From Actinokineospora spheciospongiae (GTDB taxonomy: Bacteria; Actinomycetota; Actinomycetes; Mycobacteriales; Pseudonocardiaceae), in assembly GCF_000564855.1 (NCBI RefSeq), contig NZ_AYXG01000079.1:1-39338 (forward strand): a stretch of DNA of 39,338 nucleotides, given 5' to 3'. How positions within the stretch are numbered: the first letter of the stretch is position 1; every line of letters begins with the position of its first letter. The notes beneath the pieces are model-generated. The model made no database searches. It was not told where the DNA came from and saw nothing but the letters and a program-made list of their open reading frames with translations. A program made the translations under genes and the position numbers. Below are positions 15,951 through 23,086 of the stretch, in pieces.

Positions 15951-17126
15951 ATGTCGCAGACCGAACAGCGCGAGCAGGCCGTCCGGGCCCGGCGCCGCCT
16001 GCGGTTCCTGGTGGTCGCGCTGGTCGTGGCCGCCCTGTTGTTCGGCGTGCCGTGGTGGGTGCTGGTCGCCGGTGGCCAGGACTGGCCGGGGTGGGTCGTG
16101 GTGCTCGGCTCGGCCGTCTTCCTCGCCGGTGCCGTCGCCCTGCCGTACTCGATGACCAAGGGCCGCCGCAGCGACCGCGCCGCAGTGGTCGGCGACGTGC
16201 TGTTGGGTGTCACCTGGGTGCTGTTCGTGTGGAGCATCCTCGGTGCGCTCGCCGAGCTGGTCCTGGCGCTGGCCGGGGTGGACGACCCCACCCGCTCCCG
16301 CGTCGTCGCGGCGGCGGTCGTGGTGGTCGCCGCGGTGCTGCTGGCCCACGGCCACCACGAGGCGATGCGCGTGCCCCGGGTCCGCCGCACCGAGGTGCAC
16401 CTGCCGCGCCTGGGCCCCGGCCTCGACGGCGTGAAGCTGGTCCTGCTCGCCGACACCCACTACGGCCCGATCGACCGGTCCCGCTGGTCGGCCCGCACCA
16501 CGGCCGCGGTCAACGCCCTCGACCCCGACATCGTCGCCCACGCGGGCGACATCGCCGACGGCACGCCCGCGCAGCGGCTCACCCAGTCCGCCCCGCTCGG
16601 CGACGTGCGCGCCACCCTCGCCCGGGTCTACGTCACCGGCAACCACGAGTACTTCAACGAGGCCCAGGGCTGGCTCGACCGCATGTCCGAACTGGGTTGG
16701 GAGGCCCTGCACAACCGCCACGTCGTCGTCGAGCGCGGCGGCTCCCGGCTGGTCGTGGCGGGCATCGACGACCGCACCGCCCCGTCGTCGGGCCTGCCCG
16801 GCCACCAGCCCGACATCGCCACCGCCCTGGCGGGTACCGACCCGGACCTGCCGGTGCTGCTGCTGGCCCACCAGCCCAAGCAGATCACCACCGCCGTGGA
16901 GGCGGGTGTGGACCTCCAGGTGTCCGGTCACACCCACGGCGGCCAGATCTGGCCGTTCCACCTGCTGGTGCGGCTGGACCAGCCGTGGTTGCAGGGGTTG
17001 ACCAGGCTGAACGAGCGCACGCACCTGTACACGAGCCGGGGCGCGGGCTTCTGGGGTCCGCCGTTCCGGGTGTTCGCGCCGAGCGAGATCAGCCTGCTGG
17101 TCCTGCGCTCGACCCCGGCGGGCTGA
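15951..17126 (+). CDS. Membrane-anchored metallophosphoesterase (YkuE-like)
   Basis: A 391-aa protein with four hydrophobic segments in residues 18-135 and a calcineurin-like phosphoesterase domain after about 160. The metal-site motifs are LLADTH (D168, H170), HAGDIAD (D200), GNHEYF (N231, H232), and GHTHGGQIWPFH near 320. YkuE-type members are thought to cut phosphoester bonds in lipids or envelope polymers such as UDP-diacylglucosamine-like substrates, but the substrate here is open. The start is ATG 15951 with GGAGAGGAG just upstream. The short gap to the convergent BKACE gene (17127-17172) holds nothing obvious. Confidence 0.92.
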   Translation: MSQTEQREQAVRARRRLRFLVVALVVAALLFGVPWWVLVAGGQDWPGWVVVLGSAVFLAGAVALPYSMTKGRRSDRAAVVGDVLLGVTWVLFVWSILGALAELVLALAGVDDPTRSRVVAAAVVVVAAVLLAHGHHEAMRVPRVRRTEVHLPRLGPGLDGVKLVLLADTHYGPIDRSRWSARTTAAVNALDPDIVAHAGDIADGTPAQRLTQSAPLGDVRATLARVYVTGNHEYFNEAQGWLDRMSELGWEALHNRHVVVERGGSRLVVAGIDDRTAPSSGLPGHQPDIATALAGTDPDLPVLLLAHQPKQITTAVEAGVDLQVSGHTHGGQIWPFHLLVRLDQPWLQGLTRLNERTHLYTSRGAGFWGPPFRVFAPSEISLLVLRSTPAG

Positions 17127-17172
17127 CGGGCGGTCCCACGTCGGTCGACCCCCGTTCGACCCGTGCGGGTGA

Positions 17173-17928
17173 TCACCCCGGTGGCCCCGCCCCGGCGGGT
17201 CCACCGGCCCACACGCCCAGGGCCAGCCGCACCAGTTCGGCGTTGCCGCTGACGGGTTCGCCGCCCGGACCGAGCAGCGTGTCCTCCAGACCGATCCGGG
17301 TCGGCAGGCCCAGTCGTCCGGCGTGGGCGACGAGCGGCCAGCACGCGGCACCCTCGCCGTGCAGCAACCGCGGGCCCCGGACGCCGAGCCCGGCCAGCCT
17401 GGCGAGGACCGCGTCGGCCTGGCCCACCGGGTCCGCGCCGCCCGTGATCTCCACCAGGACCCGGGTGAACGGTCTGCGCCCGACGACCTCGGCGTCCCGG
17501 ACCGACCACACCCCGGCCTCCACGCCGATCCCGGCGTCGCGCAGCACCCCCACCAGGTCGGCGAACCCGGGTTCGGCGGCGTTGACCGAGGCGAAGTCCG
17601 GCCGCTGCTCCGCCGCCAGGTCCGCCCACCCGCGCACCGCCGCCCGCCGCCGCGCGACGTCGCCGCCGGTGATCCACAACCCGGTGGACACCCCGACCGC
17701 GACCCCGGCGCCGCGGGCCGCGCGCACGCCCGCCCCGATGTCCTCGGCCGCAAGGGACTCCACCCCACCCGCGTCGCGCGGGTGGACGTGCACGGCCTCG
17801 GCCCCGGCCGCCACCGCCTCGACCGCGGCGGCCCCGACCTCGGCGGCCGTGACCGGTACGGCGGGGTGCTCGTCCCGCCGCCGCTCGCCGTTGAGGCACA
17901 CCTTGAGCCGCTTCACCCCGGTGTCCAA
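17173..17928 (-). CDS. BKACE/Kce-type beta-keto acid cleavage enzyme (DUF849)
   Basis: About 251 aa in a TIM-barrel family that condenses a beta-keto acid with acetyl-CoA to give a CoA thioester and acetoacetate; the best-known member cleaves 3-keto-5-aminohexanoate. Family residues are visible: the N-terminal CLNGERRRDEHPAVP (E15), VHVHPRD with zinc ligands H47 and H49, and GLEDTLLG with the C-terminal glutamate. I chose TTG 17928 because GGAGG sits five bases before it; GTG 17916 is an alternative. The protein is shorter than most BKACEs (270-310 aa) but appears complete. The substrate cannot be read. Confidence 0.85.
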   Translation of the reverse strand: MDTGVKRLKVCLNGERRRDEHPAVPVTAAEVGAAAVEAVAAGAEAVHVHPRDAGGVESLAAEDIGAGVRAARGAGVAVGVSTGLWITGGDVARRRAAVRGWADLAAEQRPDFASVNAAEPGFADLVGVLRDAGIGVEAGVWSVRDAEVVGRRPFTRVLVEITGGADPVGQADAVLARLAGLGVRGPRLLHGEGAACWPLVAHAGRLGLPTRIGLEDTLLGPGGEPVSGNAELVRLALGVWAGGPAGAGPPG

Positions 17929-18207
17929 CGCTTCCTCCCCGCTGTCCGCGCCGTTGCCTGCTCCGCAGGCGGCGCCCGTCAGTCTGCCGTCACCCGCGCG
18001 ACCCGCGTCCCCACCACCGCGCCTGGCCGGAGCCGGTCGACCGGCCCGGGCCCGGATCGGCGTGGCGCCCGGCGGCATCGCCTCCGACCGCCCCCCGGAC
18101 GGTGCCCGAAGTCGGGGCGGGCGCGGTTTCACCCGGTGTCACGGTGACGGCCGGGCGCGATCGTGCCAGGGTGTGGGGCGGATCGGGGGGGATCGACGGA
18201 GGGTTCG

Positions 18208-19755
18208 ATGCGAGTGGGACGGCTGGTCGCCGTGGCGTTGCTGGTGGTCGGGGCGGTGGCGGGGGTGGCGCCGCGGGCCCTCGCGGTGCCGGACGTGCTC
18301 TGGCACGAGTGCGCGGAACCGGGTGGCGTGCCCGAGGCGGACCGGGGGCGGTTCGACTGCGCCGAGTACGCGGTGCCGCTGGACCACGACCACCCGGGGG
18401 CGGAGACCATCACCATCGCGATGATGCGCCGGGCCGCCGACGACCGGGACGCCAGGATCGGGTCGTTGTTCCTCAACCCCGGCGGACCGGGTGCCAGCGG
18501 GTACCTGATGGCGGCCGCCGCGCCGGTGTTCCTGGAACCGGAGGTGCTGCGGCGGTTCGACGTGATCGGCTTCGACCCGCGCGGGGTGGGCCGCAGCACG
18601 CCGCTGCGGTGCTTCACCACCCAGGAGGAAGCCGACGGGGTGTTCGCCAATGTGGTGTCGGTTCCGGTCACCCCGGAGCAGGTGCGCGAGGCGATCACCG
18701 CGAACCGCACCTACGAGCGGTCCTGCGGGCGCAACGGCGGCACGCTCCTCGACCACATGTCGACCGCGGACGTGGCCCGCGACCTCGACCTGTTGCGCGC
18801 CGCGGTGGGCGACCCGGCGCTGAACTACCTGGGCTTCTCCTACGGCACGCTGCTCGGCGCCACCTACGCGGCCATGTTCCCCGACCGCACCCGCGCGGTC
18901 GTCCTGGACGGCAACGTCGACCCGGCCCTGCGCACCACCGACGGACTCGAACACGACCGCCGCCGCACCGCGGGCTTCGAGCTGGCCCTGGACGCCTACC
19001 TGCGCACCTGCGACGAGGTCGGCTGCCCGCTGGCCCCCGACTCCCGCGCCAAGTTCGACGCCACCCGCGAAGCCCTGGAGCTCTCCGGCCCGGTCACCCT
19101 GCCCAGCGGCTACGTCATCAGCCGCGACGACCTCGTGACCACCACGGCGGGCGCGCTGTACCGGCCCGCGCTGTTCACCAGGCTGGCCGTGTTCTTCGCC
19201 GCCGTGTACGCCGCCACCCACCCCGACCGCTCCGCCCCCGTACCGCTCACCGCCGACACCTTGCGCGACCTCACCGCCGCCCGCATCGATCCCCGTCGCG
19301 ACAGCCCCTACACCGACGACGACGCCTACGCCGCGGTCAACTGCGCCGACAAGCCCTTCCCGGTGCCCCTGTCGCTGGTCCCGCGCATCGCCGAGTGGTG
19401 GGACGCGGAGATGCCCACCTTCGGCCGCGGCCTGAGCTGGGGGGACCCGGCCACCTGCGCCGACTGGCCCGGCCGCAGCACCGACCGGTTCACCGGCCCG
19501 TGGACCGCCCGCACGCCCAACCCGGCCCTGGTCGTCGGCAACCGCCACGACCCGGCCACCCGCCACCTGTTCGCCGAGGCGATGACCGCTGAACTCGGCA
19601 ACGCGCACCTGCTGACGGTCGACGCCTTCGGCCACTGCATCCTCGGCTCCAGCGCCTGCGTCGACCGCGCGGTGGCCGAGTACCTGGTCGACCTCCGGCT
19701 GCCGGAACCGGGCCGGGTGTGCGAACCGGACGTGGCGCCGTTCGCGGTGGGCTGA
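18208..19755 (+). CDS. Secreted alpha/beta hydrolase, tripeptidyl-aminopeptidase-like
   Basis: A 515-aa exported protein with a signal peptide (MRVGRLVAVALLVVGAVAG, likely cut after ALA near residue 26). The oxyanion region is LNPGGPGASG (89-98), followed by FDPRGVGRSTP. The nucleophile elbow is GFSYGT with S211. The C-terminal TAP-like part carries the acid and base residues in GNRHDPATR and DAFGHCILG. Several cysteines suggest disulfides outside the cell. Relatives are the Streptomyces SlpD/SlpE/Tap mycelial proteases, which release short peptides from protein N-termini. The start is ATG 18208 after GGAGGG. The 279-base gap upstream (17929-18207) shows no gene. Confidence 0.9.
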   Translation: MRVGRLVAVALLVVGAVAGVAPRALAVPDVLWHECAEPGGVPEADRGRFDCAEYAVPLDHDHPGAETITIAMMRRAADDRDARIGSLFLNPGGPGASGYLMAAAAPVFLEPEVLRRFDVIGFDPRGVGRSTPLRCFTTQEEADGVFANVVSVPVTPEQVREAITANRTYERSCGRNGGTLLDHMSTADVARDLDLLRAAVGDPALNYLGFSYGTLLGATYAAMFPDRTRAVVLDGNVDPALRTTDGLEHDRRRTAGFELALDAYLRTCDEVGCPLAPDSRAKFDATREALELSGPVTLPSGYVISRDDLVTTTAGALYRPALFTRLAVFFAAVYAATHPDRSAPVPLTADTLRDLTAARIDPRRDSPYTDDDAYAAVNCADKPFPVPLSLVPRIAEWWDAEMPTFGRGLSWGDPATCADWPGRSTDRFTGPWTARTPNPALVVGNRHDPATRHLFAEAMTAELGNAHLLTVDAFGHCILGSSACVDRAVAEYLVDLRLPEPGRVCEPDVAPFAVG

Positions 19756-19791
19756 GCGTGGTCGGAGGGCGTCCACAGCGGCCGGGTCCGC

Positions 19792-20439
19792 TCAGGGCAG
19801 GTCCGCGTCGTGGACCAGCAGGGCGATCTGGGTGCGGTTGCCCAGGGCGAGCTTGCCCAGGACACGGGTGAGGTGGGCCTTCACCGTGGCCGTGCTGACG
19901 CCCAGCTCCGCGGCGATCTCCGCGTTCGACAGGCCCCGCCCCACGCCGACCGCCACCTCGTGCTCGCGGGCGGTCAGGGTGGACAGCGCCGCGCGGGCGC
20001 GGTCGAGGGCGCCCGCCTCCACCGCCACCCGGTCCATCAGGCGCCGGGTGATCCTGGGGGAGAGCACCGGTTCCCCCTCCGCCACCCGGTGCACGGCGGC
20101 GACGATGTCGGCGGGCGGCGCGTCCTTGAGCAGGAAGCCGCTGGCCCCGGCGCGCAGGGCGCGGAGCACGTTCTCGTCGGCGTCGAAGGTGGTCAGGACG
20201 ACGACCTCGGGCGGGCCGGGGCGGGCGCGGACCCGGCGGGTGGCCTCGATGCCGTTGACCCGGGGCATCCGGATGTCCATCAGCACCACGTCGACCGGGT
20301 GGGCGTCCAGCGCGGCGGGCACCTCGGCGCCGTCGCCCGCCTCGGCGACCACCGCGATGCCCTCGGCGCCGTCGAGCATCGTGGTCAGCCCGGCGCGGAC
20401 CAGCGGGTCGTCGTCGACGACCAGGACCCGGACGCTCAC
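19792..20439 (-). CDS. NarL/LuxR-type response regulator
   Basis: A 215-aa regulator starting at GTG 20439, which overlaps the kinase stop as GTGA. The receiver domain has the acidic pocket VVDDD (8-11) and the phosphorylated aspartate D55 (VVLMDIRMP), plus LTTFDADE and a KDAPPADI lysine loop. The C-terminal LuxR helix-turn-helix (about 148-210) reads LTAREHEVAVGVGRGLSNAEIA and STATVKAHL. It is the partner of the kinase just upstream. The target genes are not evident, and no adjacent transporter is seen. Confidence 0.95.
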   Translation of the reverse strand: MSVRVLVVDDDPLVRAGLTTMLDGAEGIAVVAEAGDGAEVPAALDAHPVDVVLMDIRMPRVNGIEATRRVRARPGPPEVVVLTTFDADENVLRALRAGASGFLLKDAPPADIVAAVHRVAEGEPVLSPRITRRLMDRVAVEAGALDRARAALSTLTAREHEVAVGVGRGLSNAEIAAELGVSTATVKAHLTRVLGKLALGNRTQIALLVHDADLP

Positions 20440-21563
20440 GCGGGCCACGGCAGCCACGCCCGCAGCCGGAACTCCCCGCCCGCGCGCTCGTGGTCGAGTT
20501 CGCCGCCCGCCAGCCGCACCCGCTCGGTGAGCCCGACCAGGCCGCTGCCGGTGCCGGGGACCCCGCTGCCGCGCGGGGACAGCGGGTTCGTCACCGCGAT
20601 GAGCAGCCGGTCACCGCTGCTGCCCGCCAGGTCCACCCGGACCGGGGCGCCGGGGGCGTGCTTGCGGGCGTTGGTCAGCGCCTCCTGCACCACCCGGTAG
20701 GCGCAGCGGCCGGTGGTGCCGGGCAGCGCGGCCGGGTCGGCGACGGTGTCGCGCACCCGGACCGGCGTCCCGCCCGCCCGGGTCTCCTCGACCAGCGCGG
20801 GCACGTCGGCCAGGGCGGGCTGCGGGCGCTCGGCGTCGTCGCCGTCCTCGTCGCGGAGCAGGGTGATGACCTCGCGCAACTCCTCCAGGGCCTGGTGGGC
20901 GGTGGCGCGGATGACCGCCGCCCCCTGCGCCAGCCGCTCCGGCGGGGCGTCCGGGCGGTACTCCAGGGCACCCGCGTAGGTGGTCAGCAGCGACAACCGG
21001 TGCGCCAGCACGTCGTGCATCTCCCTGGCGATCGCGGTCCGCTCGGCCACCCTGGCCTCGGCGACCAGCCTGCCCTGCTCGGCCTCCGCCCGCCGCGCCC
21101 GCTCCCGCAGCGAGTCGATCACCAATGCCCGCGCCTTGGCCAGCGCGCCCCACCCGAGCAGCCCGGCGTGCACGATCACCGTCAGCACCAGGTACCACCC
21201 GAAGGACAGACCCGGCACCGGCCACCACAGCCCGCGCACCGCGTGCCCGCAGACCTGCACCAGCGCCACCAGCCCCGCCAGCGGCATCGGCCGGGTGCGC
21301 GCGACCTGCACCAGCGCCACGTTCGCGGGCAGCGTGACCGGCGACGTCAGCGCGGCCAGGCACCCCAGCACCACCGCCACGGGCACCGGCCTGCGCAGCA
21401 TCACCGGCACCGCGGCGACGCCCACCAGGCCCACCGCCAGGTTGAACAGCAGCAGGCCGGTCTCCACCCCGGAGACGTATTCGCCGTAGGTGGTGGCGAA
21501 CACGCCCACCGCGACCAGCGGCAGCGCGATCCGCCGCGCCCGACACCGCTCCCCGTCGTCCAC
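20436..21563 (-). CDS. HisKA_3-type sensor histidine kinase
   Basis: A 375-aa membrane kinase. Five or so hydrophobic helices fill residues 11-140 with little periplasmic loop, so the sensing input is probably in the membrane. The dimerisation and phosphoacceptor segment is RTAIAREMHDVLAHRLSLL, with H183. The ATPase domain has QEALTNARKHAPG and GSGLVGLTERV. The start at GTG 21563 lies eight bases after a TACGCT -10-like hexamer (21576-21571), which suggests a leaderless message. It is coupled to the response regulator by a four-base overlap. Confidence 0.92.
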   Translation of the reverse strand: MDDGERCRARRIALPLVAVGVFATTYGEYVSGVETGLLLFNLAVGLVGVAAVPVMLRRPVPVAVVLGCLAALTSPVTLPANVALVQVARTRPMPLAGLVALVQVCGHAVRGLWWPVPGLSFGWYLVLTVIVHAGLLGWGALAKARALVIDSLRERARRAEAEQGRLVAEARVAERTAIAREMHDVLAHRLSLLTTYAGALEYRPDAPPERLAQGAAVIRATAHQALEELREVITLLRDEDGDDAERPQPALADVPALVEETRAGGTPVRVRDTVADPAALPGTTGRCAYRVVQEALTNARKHAPGAPVRVDLAGSSGDRLLIAVTNPLSPRGSGVPGTGSGLVGLTERVRLAGGELDHERAGGEFRLRAWLPWPA

Positions 21564-21799
21564 GGTGCCCAGCGTATGGCGGGTCAGTGGGGTCGGACAG
21601 CGACCAAAGTCGACCCCGCCCCCTCCGGTGGGTGGGTGCCCGGTGGCCGTCCGGCCGATGTGCGCGCGGGCCGAGCCCGGGAGGCTGATCGCCATGACGG
21701 CCATCCTCCCGGCCCCGCCCGGTCCGCCGCGCGCCGGAACCGGAAACCGGTGGCTGTCTGCTCGACCCCGTGCCGCCGCACCGCTGTGCGCCGTCGAGG

Positions 21800-21868
21800 G
21801 CCCTGGGGGGTGTCCTCGCCGATCCGCACCGCGTGCTGCGGCCGGGCGGGTGGTGCGCGTCCGTCGGG
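21800..21868 (+). pseudogene. Possible class I methyltransferase remnant
   Basis: One frame reads ALGGVLADPHRVLRPGGW followed by CASVG. This closely follows the post-motif III pattern of SAM-dependent methyltransferases (a helix, then RVLRPGGxL). The flanking sequence in the same frame is Pro/Arg-rich and does not continue the fold, so only a short scar of a decayed gene may remain. Chance resemblance cannot be excluded. Confidence 0.25.
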
Positions 21869-21869
21869 C

Positions 21870-21900
21870 AACCGGCGCCGCCCGCGCGGCGGCGCCGGTT
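21870..21900. terminator. Strong 13-bp hairpin
   Basis: AACCGGCGCCGCC (21870-21882) pairs perfectly with GGCGGCGCCGGTT (21888-21900) around a CGCGC loop. It directly follows the methyltransferase-like fragment and precedes the ArsR promoter, so it may be the surviving terminator of a lost plus-strand gene. Confidence 0.55.
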
Positions 21901-21937
21901 CGGCGGGCCGAGCCGACGCGGCGCCCAAGGGGCAGGA

Positions 21938-21967
21938 TTGACTTATATAAGCAGAGGCCGGTACAGT
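21938..21967 (+). promoter_or_regulatory. ArsR-SRPBCC promoter with palindromic operator
   Basis: The -35 TTGACT (21938-21943) and -10 TACAGT (21962-21967) are 18 bases apart. The perfect palindrome CTTATATAAG (21942-21951) overlaps the end of the -35 and the spacer and is a natural autoregulatory site for the ArsR protein. The GTG start is eight bases after the -10, so the message is probably leaderless. Confidence 0.7.
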
Positions 21968-21974
21968 CTCCGTC

Positions 21975-22388
21975 GTGCACGCGTTCGACATCCTCGGCGA
22001 TCCCGTGCGCAGGCGCATCCTGGAACTGCTGGCCGATGGTGAGCAGACCTCCGGTGCGATCACGGATGTCATCCGGGCCGAGTTCGCGATCTCCCAACCG
22101 GCCGTCTCCCAGCACCTGCGAGTGCTGCGCGACAGCGGGTTCACGTCGGTGCGGGCTCAGGGCACCCGCCGGTTCTACGCCATCGAACCCGCGCCGCTGA
22201 GCGAGGTCGACGCGTGGCTGGACCGGTTCCGCCGGCTCTGGGAACAACGCCTCGACGCCCTGGGAACCGAACTGGCCCGGGGCAGGCGTGCCCGCAGGAC
22301 CCCGACCGGTGCGGCGCCCACCCGACCGACCGGGTCCGGCACCGATGCGGGCAAGGCCGATCCACCACCGAAGGGACATGGCGCATGA
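21975..22388 (+). CDS. ArsR-family regulator (non-metal type)
   Basis: A 137-aa winged-helix repressor starting at GTG 21975. The N-terminus HAFDILGDPVRRRILELLADGE and the recognition helix QPAVSQHLRVLRDSG are typical. There is no CVC or other Cys metal site, so it is not a metal sensor. It belongs to the group paired with SRPBCC (AHSA1) proteins. The C-terminal tail (from about 100) is basic and Pro/Gly-rich. It overlaps the next gene by four bases (ATGA). Autoregulation through the CTTATATAAG palindrome is likely. Confidence 0.9.
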   Translation: MHAFDILGDPVRRRILELLADGEQTSGAITDVIRAEFAISQPAVSQHLRVLRDSGFTSVRAQGTRRFYAIEPAPLSEVDAWLDRFRRLWEQRLDALGTELARGRRARRTPTGAAPTRPTGSGTDAGKADPPPKGHGA

Positions 22389-23029
22389 AAGACGTGTTGG
22401 AGGAGCTGGCCGCCGCGCACCGGGCGATGGGCAAGGGCAGCCTGCCCGCGGGCGAGGCGTACACCGTGGAGCTGCGACGACGGTACGACGCGCAGATCGA
22501 CGACGTCTGGGACGCCATCACCAGCCCCGAGCGGCTGCACCGCTGGTTGAAACCGATCACCGGCGACCTGCGCCTCGGCGGGAAGTTCGAGTTGGACGGT
22601 GGCGAGCACGGCGAAATCCTCCGGTGCGAGCCGCCGCGCCTGCTCAGGGTGTCCTGGCTCTACGGACCGGACGCCGACGCCTGGCCCGGCACCAGCGAGG
22701 TGGAAGTGCGCCTGACCCCGGGCCCGACCGACGACACCGAGTTCGAGCTGATCCACGCGGCAGCCGTCGGGGAGCCCTCCTTCCCGACCTACGGCCCCGG
22801 CGCGGGCGGCGTCGGCTGGGACCTGGGGCTGCTCGCCCTGGGCCGGTTCCTGGCCGGTGGCGACATCGCAGGCCACGAGGCGTTCGAGAATTCGCCCGAG
22901 GGACGCGAGTTCAGCAGGCGCAGCGCCGCGGCCTGGGGCCAAGCCCACCTGGCCGCCGGTGGCGAACCGGAGCAGGTCGCGGCCGCAGTCGAGGCCACCA
23001 CGAAGTTCTACGCACCCGACCCGACCTGA
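22385..23029 (+). CDS. SRPBCC/AHSA1-domain protein
   Basis: A 214-aa cytoplasmic protein starting at ATG 22385 (AGGGA upstream). The SRPBCC fold is suggested by RRRYDAQIDDVWDAITSPERLHRWL (about 31-55), GGKFELDGGEHGEILRCEPPRLLRVSW and a C-terminal helix (WDLGLLALGRFLAGG). Such proteins bind hydrophobic ligands or act as small hydrolase-like domains, and they are typical partners of ArsR regulators. The function of this pair is unknown. It converges with the STAND gene, with a 57-base gap that holds nothing clear. Confidence 0.88.
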   Translation: MKDVLEELAAAHRAMGKGSLPAGEAYTVELRRRYDAQIDDVWDAITSPERLHRWLKPITGDLRLGGKFELDGGEHGEILRCEPPRLLRVSWLYGPDADAWPGTSEVEVRLTPGPTDDTEFELIHAAAVGEPSFPTYGPGAGGVGWDLGLLALGRFLAGGDIAGHEAFENSPEGREFSRRSAAAWGQAHLAAGGEPEQVAAAVEATTKFYAPDPT

Positions 23030-23086
23030 CACCCCTCCCGCGGTGACCCAACCGCAGATCGCAAGCTTGCTCCCGCACGGATCTCG

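Larger units (their letters stand above)
21564..21974. other. 411-base intergenic region between the kinase and ArsR genes
   Basis: This contains the kinase promoter (-10 TACGCT at 21576-21571, minus strand), a possible methyltransferase remnant (21800-21868), a strong hairpin (21870-21900) and the ArsR promoter (21938-21967). No intact gene is credible; reading frames here lack recognisable protein-like composition apart from the remnant. Confidence 0.6.

Noticed and set aside
21975..22388. Metal-sensing ArsR
   Set aside because: No CVC or other cysteine/histidine metal site is present in the protein.
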